Assembly (NCBI RefSeq): GCF_050268245.1
Contig: NZ_JBNNGK010000008.1
Span: forward strand, 124,001-188,000
Source: JBNNGK01 sp050268245
GTDB taxonomy: Bacteria > Pseudomonadota > Gammaproteobacteria > Enterobacterales > Enterobacteriaceae
Reading direction: 5' to 3'
Length of the DNA stretch: 64,000 nt
The position numbers were made by a program, and so were the translations under genes. The number at the start of each line of letters is the position of its first letter. Position 1 is the stretch's first letter. The notes below the pieces were generated by a model, which worked only from the letters and a program-made list of their open reading frames with translations, was not told the DNA's origin and did no database searches. Below, piece by piece: positions 1-8,437 of the stretch.

Positions 1-1
1 A

Positions 2-2368
2 ATGCGAGAAGCGGTACAAAGACTGGGAGGGGATGTTGAGCAGGTGAATCCGCTGTCGCCGGTCGATTTAGTGATTGATCACTCGGTTACCGTTGACGAA
101 TTTGGCGACGATCACGCTTTTGATGAAAACGTGCGTATTGAAATGGCACGCAATCATGAGCGTTATACCTTTCTACGTTGGGGGCAACAGGCCTTTAACC
201 GTTTCCGCGTGGTGCCGCCGGGTACCGGTATTTGCCATCAGGTCAATCTGGAATATCTTGGTCAGACGGTGTGGCATAGTGAAGAGAACGGCAAGCAGAT
301 TGCCTATCCAGATACGTTGGTGGGGACGGACTCTCACACCACAATGATTAACGGTCTGGGGATACTCGGATGGGGGGTCGGGGGCATTGAAGCGGAGGCC
401 GCGATGCTGGGCCAGCCAGTGTCGATGCTGATCCCGGATGTGGTGGGATTTAAGCTCACCGGAAAGCTGCGTGAAGGCATCACCGCCACCGACCTGGTGT
501 TGACCGTGACACAAATGCTACGTAAACACGGCGTAGTGGGTAAGTTTGTTGAGTTTTATGGTGACGGGTTGGCGCAGTTACCGCTCGCCGATCGTGCCAC
601 CATCGCTAATATGGCACCGGAATATGGGGCGACCTGCGGTTTCTTCCCTGTTGACGATGTCACCTTAGATTATCTGACGCTGAGCGGACGCAGTGAAGAG
701 CAAATCGCACTGGTAGAGGCTTATGCCAAAGCTCAGGGCATGTGGCGAGAACCCGGCGATGAACCGGTATTTACCAGCACGTTAGCGTTGGATATGTCGT
801 CGGTTGAGGCGAGCTTGGCCGGGCCAAAACGGCCGCAAGATAGGGTGGCACTGTCAGGTGTTCCGCGCGCGTTTGCTGCGGCGACCGAGTTGGACATCAA
901 TACGGGCAAGAAAAAAGCCGACTCCGTCACGTTCATATTAGATGGGCAATCGCACCAGCTAAAAGAGGGCGCAGTGGTGATTGCGGCGATTACTTCCTGT
1001 ACCAATACCTCTAATCCCAGCGTGATGATGGCAGCAGGTTTGCTGGCGAAAAATGCCGTGGAAAAAGGGTTAAAGGTGAAACCGTGGGTGAAAACCTCAC
1101 TGGCACCTGGCTCCAAAGTGGTTACCGATTATTTTGACAGTGCTAAGTTGACGCCTTACTTGGAAAAGCTGGGTTATAACCTGGTGGGGTACGGATGTAC
1201 TACCTGCATTGGTAACTCAGGGCCATTACCGGAACCCATAGAGTCAGCGATTAAAGACGGCGATCTGACGGTGGGGGCAGTGCTATCTGGTAACCGTAAC
1301 TTCGAGGGGCGGATTCATCCGCTGGTAAAAACTAACTGGTTGGCCTCACCGCCGTTGGTGGTGGCATACGCGTTGGCTGGTACCATGGCATTGGACCTAA
1401 GCACTGATGCTTTGGGAACCGATAAAGAGGGTAAGCCGGTTTATCTGAAGGATATCTGGCCGAGTAATATTGACATCGCCAAGGCCGTGGAAGAAGTACG
1501 AACAGAGATGTTCCATAAGGAGTACGGTGAAGTGTTTGACGGTGATGAGGCTTGGCAATCCATTCATGTCACGGGTTCGGCCACCTATCCATGGCAGGAG
1601 GATTCTACTTATATCCGCCATTCACCGTTCTTTAATACCATGCAAGCGAAGCCGGATACGGTCAAAGATATTCATGCCGCGCGTATTCTGGCAATGCTTG
1701 CCGATTCCGTCACCACCGACCATATTTCACCGGCAGGGAGTATCAAGGTTGATAGCCCGGCAGGGCGCTATTTGCGCGAACACGGTGTTGATGTTAGCGC
1801 GTTTAACTCTTATGGCTCGCGTCGCGGTAACTATGAAGTCATGATGCGTGGCACCTTTGCGAACATTCGTATCCGCAACGAGATGGTTCCCGGCGTGGAG
1901 GGCGGAGTGACGCGTCATATTCCTTCGCAAGATGAGATGTCGATTTATGACGCCGCGATGCGTTACCAGCAAGAGCAGGTTCCGCTGGCCGTGATTGCAG
2001 GCAAGGAATACGGTTCCGGTTCAAGCCGTGACTGGGCGGCGAAAGGGCCGCGATTGCTGGGGGTACGCGTAGTGATTGCTGAATCCTTTGAACGTATTCA
2101 CCGTTCTAATCTGATTGGTATGGGGATCCTGCCACTGGAATTTCCGCAGGGTGTTACGCGTAAGACGCTGGGGCTACGCGGTGATGAACAGATCAGCGTC
2201 AGTGGGTTACAGGATCTGAAGCCCAGCCAAACGGTCCCAGTCCATATTACCTATGCAGACGGCCGCGAAGAGGTCGTGAACACCCGTTGCCGTATTGATA
2301 CCAACACGGAACTGACTTACTACAAAAATGATGGCATTTTGCATTATGTCATCCGCAAAATGCTTTAA
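2..2368 (+). CDS. acnA: Aconitate hydratase A, 5'-truncated by the window edge
   Basis: TCA-cycle enzyme that interconverts citrate and isocitrate through cis-aconitate in the cytoplasm, using a [4Fe-4S] cluster. The visible 788 codons match E. coli AcnA from about its residue 103, so roughly 100 N-terminal residues lie outside the window and the first ATG here is internal. Three cluster cysteines are visible: C333 in SCTNTSNPS and C399/C402 in GYGCTTCIGNSG. The C-terminal swivel domain carries the GSGSSRDWAAKG motif. The gene runs convergently into ribA and ends just before a shared hairpin. The family assignment is very secure; only the true start is unknown. Confidence 0.97.
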   Translation: MREAVQRLGGDVEQVNPLSPVDLVIDHSVTVDEFGDDHAFDENVRIEMARNHERYTFLRWGQQAFNRFRVVPPGTGICHQVNLEYLGQTVWHSEENGKQIAYPDTLVGTDSHTTMINGLGILGWGVGGIEAEAAMLGQPVSMLIPDVVGFKLTGKLREGITATDLVLTVTQMLRKHGVVGKFVEFYGDGLAQLPLADRATIANMAPEYGATCGFFPVDDVTLDYLTLSGRSEEQIALVEAYAKAQGMWREPGDEPVFTSTLALDMSSVEASLAGPKRPQDRVALSGVPRAFAAATELDINTGKKKADSVTFILDGQSHQLKEGAVVIAAITSCTNTSNPSVMMAAGLLAKNAVEKGLKVKPWVKTSLAPGSKVVTDYFDSAKLTPYLEKLGYNLVGYGCTTCIGNSGPLPEPIESAIKDGDLTVGAVLSGNRNFEGRIHPLVKTNWLASPPLVVAYALAGTMALDLSTDALGTDKEGKPVYLKDIWPSNIDIAKAVEEVRTEMFHKEYGEVFDGDEAWQSIHVTGSATYPWQEDSTYIRHSPFFNTMQAKPDTVKDIHAARILAMLADSVTTDHISPAGSIKVDSPAGRYLREHGVDVSAFNSYGSRRGNYEVMMRGTFANIRIRNEMVPGVEGGVTRHIPSQDEMSIYDAAMRYQQEQVPLAVIAGKEYGSGSSRDWAAKGPRLLGVRVVIAESFERIHRSNLIGMGILPLEFPQGVTRKTLGLRGDEQISVSGLQDLKPSQTVPVHITYADGREEVVNTRCRIDTNTELTYYKNDGILHYVIRKML

Positions 2369-2375
2369 CACAAAA

Positions 2376-2394
2376 GGGCACCGTTATGGTGCCC
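2376..2394. terminator. Bidirectional hairpin between acnA and ribA
   Basis: A 7-bp perfect stem (GGGCACC / GGTGCCC) with a 5-nt loop sits 7 bp after the acnA stop. Upstream A residues and downstream T-rich sequence allow it to stop transcription from either side. It lies between convergent genes. Confidence 0.7.
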
Positions 2395-2413
2395 TAATTG
2401 TTGCTGTCGGCGT

Positions 2414-3007
2414 TTACTGTTTATCCAGCAAATGCCCCATTTTAGCGGCCTTGGTTGCCAGATAGCGTTCATTCTTTGGGTTACGCCCAACGATCAATGG
2501 CACACGTTCGGTAATATTGATGCCTGCTTCTGTCAGGATCTCAACCTTTTTGGGATTATTGGTGAGTAAACGTACGGCATCGACGCCAAGCAGTTTAAAC
2601 ATATCGGCACATAAGGTGAAATCACGCTCGTCGGCGGCAAAACCGAGCTGGTGATTGGCCTCAACGGTATCGGCACCTTTATCTTGCAAAGCATAAGCGC
2701 GGATTTTGTTGAGCAAACCGATGTTACGGCCTTCCTGACGGTGATACAGCAGAATACCGCGCCCTTCTTCGGCAATGTGCTCCAGTGCCGCCTCCAGTTG
2801 GAAACCGCAGTCGCAACGCAGGCTGAATAACGCATCACCGGTTAAGCATTCTGAGTGTACCCGCGAGAGCACTGGCATATCGCCAGTAATATCACCGAAA
2901 ACCAATGCCAGATGATCGTGCCCGGTGGCTAACTCTTCAAATCCCACCATTAGGAAATCGCCCCAAGGTGTCGGCAGTTTAGCCTCTGCCACCCGTTTAA
3001 GCTGCAT
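2414..3007 (-). CDS. ribA: GTP cyclohydrolase II
   Basis: First committed enzyme of riboflavin synthesis: opens GTP to 2,5-diamino-6-ribosylamino-4(3H)-pyrimidinone 5'-phosphate with release of formate and pyrophosphate. The 197-aa product follows E. coli RibA almost residue for residue. The zinc ligands C54, C65 and C67 are present in HSECLTGDALFSLRCDCG, followed by the HRQEGRNIGL substrate-binding segment. I place the start at the ATG at 3007 because GGAGAG lies 5 nt upstream; an in-frame GTG at 3019 would overlap that Shine-Dalgarno. It is transcribed alone, divergent from pgpB. No FMN riboswitch fold was recognised upstream. Confidence 0.97.
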   Translation of the reverse strand: MQLKRVAEAKLPTPWGDFLMVGFEELATGHDHLALVFGDITGDMPVLSRVHSECLTGDALFSLRCDCGFQLEAALEHIAEEGRGILLYHRQEGRNIGLLNKIRAYALQDKGADTVEANHQLGFAADERDFTLCADMFKLLGVDAVRLLTNNPKKVEILTEAGINITERVPLIVGRNPKNERYLATKAAKMGHLLDKQ

Positions 3008-3271
3008 GTTACTCTCCACAAACCTAGTCGATTCAATCGCTGCCCCGCATGGTACGTCCGGCTTGCTCGCCTGACCAGCACTAAACGCGTTGTCGCAAAT
3101 TGCATTTCATGATTATCGACTATTTTGCCATAACTTCTTGCTCAGTGGTGCTCAGCAAACCAGCATCCACGTCTATCACTGCAATTGATATATAGTCTGT
3201 TTAGTATTTAGCGTGATGTAGAGAGTACAAGATTGTTACACTGTCTGCCGGGCTGCAAAAGAGGAGGGAAC

Positions 3272-4033
3272 ATGTTTGAGATAGCGAAACGCACGGCTGG
3301 CGGCGCGATTGTGCTACTGCTCATGCCGATAGCAATGTGGGCATCTGGTTGGCTGTGGCAACCAGGCGCGGATGATGCCCTGCTGAAGCCCCTGTTTTGG
3401 CTGACAGAAACGGTGACATCGCCGTGGGGTATTATCACCAGCGTGGTGTTGTCCGCTTGGTTTCTTTGGTGTTTACGTTTTCGTTTGAAACCGGCGATTG
3501 GGCTTTTTGTGCTGCTTTCAGCGGCCATTCTCATTGGACAAGGCGTCAAATCCTTAATAAAAGAAAGAGTGCAGGAACCACGGCCGTTTGTCATGTGGTT
3601 GGAACAACAGCACGGCGTTGATCCGACGTACTTTTATTCATTACATCGTAATCAGCGCAGCGCGTTGGTGATGACACAATTGCAGGATCAAGCACGGGTG
3701 CCAGAATGGTTACGTAAACACTGGCAGTTCGAAACCGGTTTCGCATTCCCATCTGGGCATACTCTGTTTGCCGCCAGTTGGGCGTTGCTCGGTGTCGGTT
3801 TGCTGTGGCCGCGCCGCCATTATAAAACGGTGGTCGTACTCATGGTGTGGGCGACAGGCGTCATGGGCAGCCGCTTACTGCTGGGTATGCATTGGCCACG
3901 CGATCTGGTCATGGCGACGGTAATCAGCTGGTTGCTAGTGACCCTAGCGTGCTGGCTAGCTCAGCGCTGGTTCGGCCCACTGACACCACCACGGGAAGAG
4001 CAACAAGAAATTGCGCAGAAGAAACCGCAATAA
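3272..4033 (+). CDS. pgpB: Phosphatidylglycerophosphatase B / undecaprenyl pyrophosphate phosphatase
   Basis: Inner-membrane PAP2-family lipid phosphatase that acts on phosphatidylglycerophosphate, undecaprenyl pyrophosphate and related lipids. The product is 253 aa, like E. coli PgpB (254). The three phosphatase signatures are visible in order: KERVQEPRP, PSGH, and SRLLLGMHWPRD with the catalytic histidine. Several hydrophobic segments flank them. The start at 3272 follows GAGGAGG by 5 nt; an upstream in-frame start at 3233 lacks such a site. As in E. coli it precedes lapA-lapB. Confidence 0.95.
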   Translation: MFEIAKRTAGGAIVLLLMPIAMWASGWLWQPGADDALLKPLFWLTETVTSPWGIITSVVLSAWFLWCLRFRLKPAIGLFVLLSAAILIGQGVKSLIKERVQEPRPFVMWLEQQHGVDPTYFYSLHRNQRSALVMTQLQDQARVPEWLRKHWQFETGFAFPSGHTLFAASWALLGVGLLWPRRHYKTVVVLMVWATGVMGSRLLLGMHWPRDLVMATVISWLLVTLACWLAQRWFGPLTPPREEQQEIAQKKPQ

Positions 4034-4044
4034 GCCTATCCAAG

Positions 4045-4065
4045 GGCGTCATAACCAATGACGCC
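4045..4065 (+). terminator. Weak hairpin after pgpB
   Basis: An 8-bp perfect inverted repeat (GGCGTCAT / ATGACGCC, 5-nt loop) begins 11 bp after the pgpB stop. No T-run follows, so it may only attenuate or protect the 3' end. Confidence 0.4.
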
Positions 4066-4350
4066 TAACTCACGCACGCTCAGCATGAGCTTGAGGTGTT
4101 TGGGCCGCCCTATGCGTACCCCATTGCATTTTCTTATTTTGCCCCCATCTTTACCTACAAATGTGTGCTTTTGAGAAGCTTTCTCATTAATTTAAACCGG
4201 GGCGTCGTTTATCGCCGAATATGTCAGCATCTCTCTGGATTTATCACACTTCAGGGTTTCCCTGCTACGATTGGAAATGCTAACTTAATGGTTAGGGACG
4301 CCTCGTATGGGCATGATTCATCCGATTAACTCGGCATTGCGGGAAAGAAT
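4066..4350 (+). promoter_or_regulatory. pgpB-lapA intergenic region with possible heat-shock promoter
   Basis: About 285 bp without a convincing gene. In E. coli the lapAB genes are heat-inducible. Here a sigma-32-like pair, CTTGAGG at 4090-4096 and CCCTAT at 4108-4113 with 11-bp spacing, could play that role, but the match is loose and other reads of the region are possible. A 77-codon open frame here has no Shine-Dalgarno and no recognisable protein. Confidence 0.25.
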
Positions 4351-4653
4351 GTGAAATATTTACTTATTTTTTTGCTGGTTCTGGTCATCTTCGTGATTTC
4401 AGTCACATTGGGAGCGCATAACGATCAGCTCGTGACATTTAACTACTTAGTCGCGCAGGGCGATTTTCGGGTATCTACGTTACTGGCGGCGTTGTTTGGC
4501 ACGGGATTCGTACTCGGATGGATTATTTGCGGATTGTTTTATCTGCGCACGCGTATTGCATTGGGGCGTGCTGAGCGTAAAGTCAAAAGACTGGAACTGC
4601 AGATTGAATCGCCTAGCGCGTCGGCGACTCAGCCCGTTGTCAGCAAGGAATAA
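4351..4653 (+). CDS. lapA: LapA, inner-membrane partner of LapB in LPS control
   Basis: Small inner-membrane protein (100 aa) of the YciS/LapA family, co-transcribed with lapB and involved in assembly and control of lipopolysaccharide synthesis. It starts with GTG, read as MKYLLIFLLVLVIF, which is a first membrane helix. A second helix lies at about residues 42-65, and the cytoplasmic tail (residues ~70-90) is a charged helix. It closely matches E. coli YciS in sequence and length. lapB begins 6 bp after its stop, so the two are an operon. Confidence 0.95.
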   Translation: MKYLLIFLLVLVIFVISVTLGAHNDQLVTFNYLVAQGDFRVSTLLAALFGTGFVLGWIICGLFYLRTRIALGRAERKVKRLELQIESPSASATQPVVSKE

Positions 4654-4659
4654 CCTTCT

Positions 4660-5832
4660 ATGTTAGAGCTGCTGTTTCTGTTGCTGCCCATCGCTGCCGC
4701 TTATGGCTGGTACATGGGGCGCAGAAGTGCTCAGCAGGATAAACAGCAAGAAGCGAATCGTCTTTCGCGTGAGTACGTGGCCGGGGTGAACTTTTTGCTT
4801 TCCAACCAGCAAGATAAAGCGGTTGATCTGTTCCTCGATATGTTGAAAGAGGACAGTAATACTGTGGAAGCGCACCTGACGTTGGGTAACCTGTTCCGTT
4901 CGCGTGGCGAAGTCGATCGCGCTATCCGTATCCATCAGGCTTTGATGGAAAGTGCCTCTCTTACTTTTGAACAGCGTTTGCTTGCCGTGCAACAGCTTGG
5001 TCGTGATTACATGGCGGCAGGCCTTTACGATCGTGCTGAAGACATGTTTAGCCAATTGACCGACGAAACCGATTTTCGGGTTTCCGCGTTGCAACAACTG
5101 CTGGTTATTCATCAGGCGACCAGTGACTGGCAAAAGGCTATTGATGTCGCTGAAAGGTTAGTCAAACTCGGTAAAGACAAGCAACGTATCGAAATTGCGC
5201 ACTTCTACTGCGAACTGGCATTGCAAGCGATGGGCAGCGACGACCTTGATAAAGCGATGACGTTGCTGAAGCGTGCGGCGGCAGCAGATAAGCAATGTGC
5301 CCGTGTGTCTATCATGCTCGGGCGTATCTACATGGCGCAGGGCGAGTTCAGTAAAGCGGTGGAATCGCTCAAACAGGTGTTGGTTCAGGATCGTGAACTG
5401 GTGAGTGAAACGCTGCCGATGCTGAATGAATGTTATGATCAGTTGCCGCAACTGCAACCAGAGTGGGCCAGTTTTCTCAAACGTTGTGTAGAAGAAAATA
5501 CTGGAGCAACTGCCGAACTGATGCTGGCCGAAAGTATCGAGCAGTATGAAGGGCGTGATGTGGCACAGATTTATATCAATCGACAGTTACAACGTCACCC
5601 TACGATGCGAGTGTTCTATCGTTTGATGGATTATCACTTGGCTGATGCCGAAGACGGTCGAGCTAAAGAAAGCCTATTATTGCTGCGTGACATGGTGGGT
5701 GAACAGATTCGCACTAAGCCGCGCTATCGCTGCCACAAGTGCGGCTTCACCGCGCATTCACTGTATTGGCATTGTCCGTCGTGCCGAGCTTGGGCTTCGG
5801 TTAAGCCGATTCGTGGTTTAGATGGGCAGTAA
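4660..5832 (+). CDS. lapB: LapB (YciM), TPR adaptor controlling LpxC turnover
   Basis: Membrane-anchored cytoplasmic adaptor that helps FtsH degrade LpxC and so limits lipid A synthesis. The 390-aa product has one N-terminal membrane helix (residues ~1-18), then about nine tetratricopeptide repeats through residue ~340. A C-terminal rubredoxin-like metal knuckle has C358-x2-C361 and C372-x2-C375. Length and sequence agree with E. coli YciM (389 aa). It is the second gene of lapAB and is followed by a clear terminator. Role is taken from the family; sequence evidence for the identity is very strong. Confidence 0.97.
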   Translation: MLELLFLLLPIAAAYGWYMGRRSAQQDKQQEANRLSREYVAGVNFLLSNQQDKAVDLFLDMLKEDSNTVEAHLTLGNLFRSRGEVDRAIRIHQALMESASLTFEQRLLAVQQLGRDYMAAGLYDRAEDMFSQLTDETDFRVSALQQLLVIHQATSDWQKAIDVAERLVKLGKDKQRIEIAHFYCELALQAMGSDDLDKAMTLLKRAAAADKQCARVSIMLGRIYMAQGEFSKAVESLKQVLVQDRELVSETLPMLNECYDQLPQLQPEWASFLKRCVEENTGATAELMLAESIEQYEGRDVAQIYINRQLQRHPTMRVFYRLMDYHLADAEDGRAKESLLLLRDMVGEQIRTKPRYRCHKCGFTAHSLYWHCPSCRAWASVKPIRGLDGQ

Positions 5833-5833
5833 A

Positions 5834-5865
5834 AACGGGGCGATGATAAGCCCCGTTTAATTTAA
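5834..5865. terminator. Terminator after lapB, shared with the convergent RHH gene
   Basis: Perfect 8-bp stem AACGGGGC / GCCCCGTT with an 8-nt loop, followed by TTAATTTAA. It begins 2 bp after the lapB stop and lies between convergent genes. Confidence 0.75.
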
Positions 5866-5871
5866 CTCGCG

Positions 5872-6171
5872 TTACTTTTTTTTGCCGTTCTTCACGCCAG
5901 TTTTTAACAACTGACGCAGTTTTTTCAATTCTTTCTGGCTTAGTGGCTGTTCGATGGCTTCTTCCGTTTCCTGATTATCAATATCGCTGTGGTGCAGGTT
6001 GGCAGATTTTTTTGCGGCGGCTTTATCGGAAGGCGTTGTGGCTACAACGCTGCTCTCCAAACGCTGACAGACCTCAGCACTCAATGAGTGCTGGTTTTCC
6101 AGCGCTGCGGCTTTAATTTTCTCTTTCAATTCCAGCGGAATTTTAATGGTCAGTGTCGATATCTCGCTCAT
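5872..6171 (-). CDS. Arc/MetJ-type ribbon-helix-helix DNA-binding protein, unnamed
   Basis: 99-aa protein. The N-terminal ~45 residues look like an Arc-type ribbon-helix-helix: a short strand (TLTIKIPLEL) followed by helices KEKIKAAALENQHSLSAEV and CQRLESS. The middle is polar and probably disordered, and the tail is very basic, ending in KNGKKK. It could be a small repressor or chromosome-binding protein; its targets cannot be seen. It lies between lapB and pyrF, where E. coli has no gene, and is convergent with lapB. No partner toxin is adjacent, so an antitoxin role has no local support. Confidence 0.8.
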   Translation of the reverse strand: MSEISTLTIKIPLELKEKIKAAALENQHSLSAEVCQRLESSVVATTPSDKAAAKKSANLHHSDIDNQETEEAIEQPLSQKELKKLRQLLKTGVKNGKKK

Positions 6172-6331
6172 TTTGCAGCCTTTACGGATTAGGAGAATTC
6201 CAACCTAAGCCAGTAACTATCCATTGTCTAGTGTGTAATAAAAAATTAATATTATTGCAACAAGGTGTGCGAAGGAGACGAACGCGTAAATGGGGATAGG
6301 GCCCAGCGAACTGAGCCCAAGAACGAAATGA

Positions 6332-6592
6332 TTATTTGTAGATTACGGCTGTGCCGTGCATCAGATTATTTCCCGATGTTGAGGTGATGCGGTAACCATT
6401 TGCGCCTTGTGCTTCTGCTTTGGCCGCCAGTTTAGCCTCTAAGCCGCTTAACGTCGTGGCATGGCCTGCAGAAACCACGCCCACGGCGGTCAAGCTTTCA
6501 GCCTGCTGCAGATCGATCTGCTCAGCAGCGAAGGTAGAGAAAGAGGTGATGGCCATTACGCTAGCTGCTGCAAAATATTTGATGCTTTTCAT
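6332..6592 (-). CDS. DUF1471 (YhcN/BhsA-type) periplasmic protein
   Basis: 86-aa secreted protein with a signal peptide (MKSIKYFAAASVMAITSFS, cleavage after TFA) and a single DUF1471 domain. The domain features LTAVGVVSAGHATTLSGLEA, a helix rich in Ala/Lys, and the closing strand NLMHGTAVIYK. Family members such as BhsA, McbA and YhcN are small periplasmic or outer-membrane stress proteins linked to acid, peroxide or biofilm responses. Which paralogue this is cannot be decided from the sequence. It is a single-gene unit between the RHH gene and pyrF. Confidence 0.85.
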   Translation of the reverse strand: MKSIKYFAAASVMAITSFSTFAAEQIDLQQAESLTAVGVVSAGHATTLSGLEAKLAAKAEAQGANGYRITSTSGNNLMHGTAVIYK

Positions 6593-6920
6593 GAGTGACT
6601 CCAGTCATTTTAATTAGTTTGGAAGCGGCTTGCTTCCGATGAGTTAAATGATATACCAGCCAGAAAAGATTAAAATCGGAGACTCTTGAGTATCTCATTC
6701 AAAATTTTTGATTAATAATTTACCCATCTTTACGGCACTTTACGCCGTGTCAGATAAGTAACTCATGGTTTTTTGACGTTAAATGACGCAGCCTGCGTTT
6801 AACATTACGTAGCTAGCAGGGTGCGTCTTGGCTGGGATTTCGCTCGGCCGGCATGTAGAATGCGGCGGTCGAGTTTACGGGTGATGTCCATCCATATCCA
6901 ACTTATAGAAGGGTGAAGAA
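6593..6920 (+). promoter_or_regulatory. Intergenic region upstream of pyrF
   Basis: 328 bp without a gene. It contains an imperfect palindrome at 6778-6803: outer arms GTTAAA / TTTAAC around inner arms CGCA / TGCG. A -35-like TTGACG at 6774-6779 overlaps its left arm. A repressor site near the pyrF promoter is possible; the inner arms recall a PurR box only weakly. Confidence 0.3.
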
Positions 6921-7649
6921 ATGAAGTCGGAAAATGAAACTAATAACAACGGGTTAAACTCATCTCCGATTATCGTTGCGCTGGATTACGCCGATAAAAA
7001 CGCGGCATTGGCCTTTGCCGATCGTATTGATCCGCAGGACTGTCGTTTAAAAGTGGGCAAAGAAATGTTTACCTTGTTTGGGCCGCAATTAGTGCGTGAC
7101 CTACACGAACGGGGTTTTGACGTATTTCTCGATTTGAAATTCCACGATATTCCTAACACAACTGCGCGGGCAGTGGCGGCGGCAGCGGAGCTGGGCGTAT
7201 GGATGGTTAACGTTCATGCCAGCGGCGGTGCGCGCATGATGAGTGCCGCCAAGGAAGCTTTGCAAGCTTACGGCCAGGATGCGCCTTTATTGATCGCGGT
7301 GACGGTGCTGACCAGTATGGAGGCGAGTGACTTACCGGGAGTGGGCATCGATCTGAGCCCGGCTGCGCACGCTGAGCGCTTAGCTCGGTTGACGCGTGAT
7401 TGCGGTCTTGACGGTGTGGTGTGTTCCGCACAAGAGGCTGTGCGTCTAAAACAAGCCTGTGGACAAGCATTCCAGTTGGTCACCCCGGGCATACGTCCTG
7501 AAGGCAGCGCAGCCGGTGACCAACGGCGCGTCATGACGCCACAACAGGCGTTGGCGGCGGGCGTGGATTATATGGTGATTGGCCGCCCCATTACGCAGTC
7601 TGCCGATCCGGCCGCGGCCTTGGCGTCCATACGTGCTTCATTAAAGTGA
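6921..7649 (+). CDS. pyrF: Orotidine 5'-phosphate decarboxylase
   Basis: Last step of UMP synthesis: decarboxylates OMP to UMP in the cytoplasm. The 242-aa product has the catalytic tetrad region DLKFHDIPN with D71, K73 and D76, the N-terminal VALDYADK phosphate/ribose segment and the C-terminal VTPGIRP and DYMVIGRPIT motifs. A possible site GAAGGGTGAAG precedes the ATG. In E. coli pyrF directly follows lapAB; here two small genes and 328 bp intervene. yciH follows after 10 bp, forming the usual pyrF-yciH operon. Confidence 0.97.
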   Translation: MKSENETNNNGLNSSPIIVALDYADKNAALAFADRIDPQDCRLKVGKEMFTLFGPQLVRDLHERGFDVFLDLKFHDIPNTTARAVAAAAELGVWMVNVHASGGARMMSAAKEALQAYGQDAPLLIAVTVLTSMEASDLPGVGIDLSPAAHAERLARLTRDCGLDGVVCSAQEAVRLKQACGQAFQLVTPGIRPEGSAAGDQRRVMTPQQALAAGVDYMVIGRPITQSADPAAALASIRASLK

Positions 7650-7659
7650 GGAATAACTG

Positions 7660-7986
7660 ATGAAGGATAACAATAGCCAGTTAGTCTACTCTACCGACAG
7701 CGGGCGTATTAAAACGGAAGAACCTAAGCCACAGCGCGCGAAAGGTGACGGTATTGTACGTATTCAACGTCAAACGAGCGGGCGCAAGGGAAAGGGCGTT
7801 TGCCTGATCACCGGTATTGATCTGGACGATGCCGCGTTGGAAAAACTGGCGGCAGAGTTGAAGAAGAAATGCGGTTGTGGCGGGGCAGTGAAAGACGGTG
7901 TCATTGAAATCCAAGGTGATAAGCGTGATCTGCTAAAACAGCTGTTGGAAGCCAAAGGCATGAAGGTCAAATTAGCGGGTGGTTGA
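7660..7986 (+). CDS. yciH: YciH, SUI1/eIF1-family translation factor homologue
   Basis: 108-aa homologue of eukaryotic initiation factor 1 (SUI1 fold); YciH proteins influence fidelity of start-codon selection in bacteria. The basic N-terminal arm is followed by VRIQRQTSGRKGKGVCLITG and KKKCGCGGAVKDGVIEIQGD, the conserved SUI1 core. It is co-directional with pyrF at 10-bp spacing, as in E. coli. The exact physiological role in bacteria is unsettled. Confidence 0.94.
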   Translation: MKDNNSQLVYSTDSGRIKTEEPKPQRAKGDGIVRIQRQTSGRKGKGVCLITGIDLDDAALEKLAAELKKKCGCGGAVKDGVIEIQGDKRDLLKQLLEAKGMKVKLAGG

Positions 7987-7994
7987 CGAGTTTT

Positions 7995-8021
7995 CATGCC
8001 GCAGCGTAATGCTGCGGCATG
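7995..8021. terminator. Long hairpin between yciH and osmB
   Basis: 11-bp perfect stem (CATGCCGCAGC / GCTGCGGCATG) with a 5-nt loop, 8 bp after the yciH stop. The plus-strand T-run lies before rather than after the stem, so it is better placed as a terminator for the minus strand (osmB) and a 3' stabiliser for yciH. Confidence 0.55.
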
Positions 8022-8171
8022 ATGCATCGTATGGCGAGGGCGTTAGTCCATCGTTTGCAGCAAAAACGACACAAAATTAAAAATAGACCTGAAAACGCTT
8101 ATGGTTGTTAATACGTCAAAGCATTATCGCTTTTGCCCGCCTGCCTACCGCGGTTTCCACTTTTGGCCGGG

Positions 8172-8390
8172 TTATTTTCCAACCTGATTGCCAATGATCC
8201 CGCCGACCGCTGCCCCACCTAGCGTACCCAACGCGCTGCCATCGGTCAGTACTGCGCCACCGACGGCACCTGCACCCGCACCAATAGCGGTATTACGATC
8301 GCGTTTGGACATGTTTGAACAGGCACTCAGTGTAAACGCCAAAGTAATGGCCAGAGCGGCTGTGGCAAAACGTTTATTGATAATCATCAT
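8172..8390 (-). CDS. osmB: OsmB, osmotically inducible lipoprotein
   Basis: 72-aa lipoprotein, the same length as E. coli OsmB and nearly identical after the signal. It has a signal peptide with lipobox LSAC, then NMSKRDRNTAIGAGAGAVGG and a glycine-zipper segment of GxxxG repeats to the end. The glycine-zipper predicts membrane association. The E. coli gene is induced by osmotic stress and stationary phase; a sigma-S-like -10 element lies 41 bp upstream of the start here. Shine-Dalgarno AAGGAGAAG precedes the start. Confidence 0.96.
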   Translation of the reverse strand: MMIINKRFATAALAITLAFTLSACSNMSKRDRNTAIGAGAGAVGGAVLTDGSALGTLGGAAVGGIIGNQVGK

Positions 8391-8430
8391 GACTTCTCCT
8401 TAGCTTTGGCTATATGGAAGTGCCTTAATT

Positions 8431-8437
8431 AGTATAG
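8431..8437 (-). promoter_or_regulatory. Sigma-S-like -10 element of osmB
   Basis: Read on the minus strand this is CTATACT, the sigma-S-preferred extended -10, about 41 nt before the osmB ATG. Stationary-phase control is known for E. coli osmB; the element here is inferred from the motif only. Confidence 0.45.

Noticed and set aside
3020..3271. FMN riboswitch upstream of ribA
   Set aside because: The conserved RFN-element sequence blocks are not visible in the ribA leader.
4096..4329. 77-codon open frame between pgpB and lapA
   Set aside because: No Shine-Dalgarno, no recognisable protein, and it fills a promoter region; treated as non-coding.
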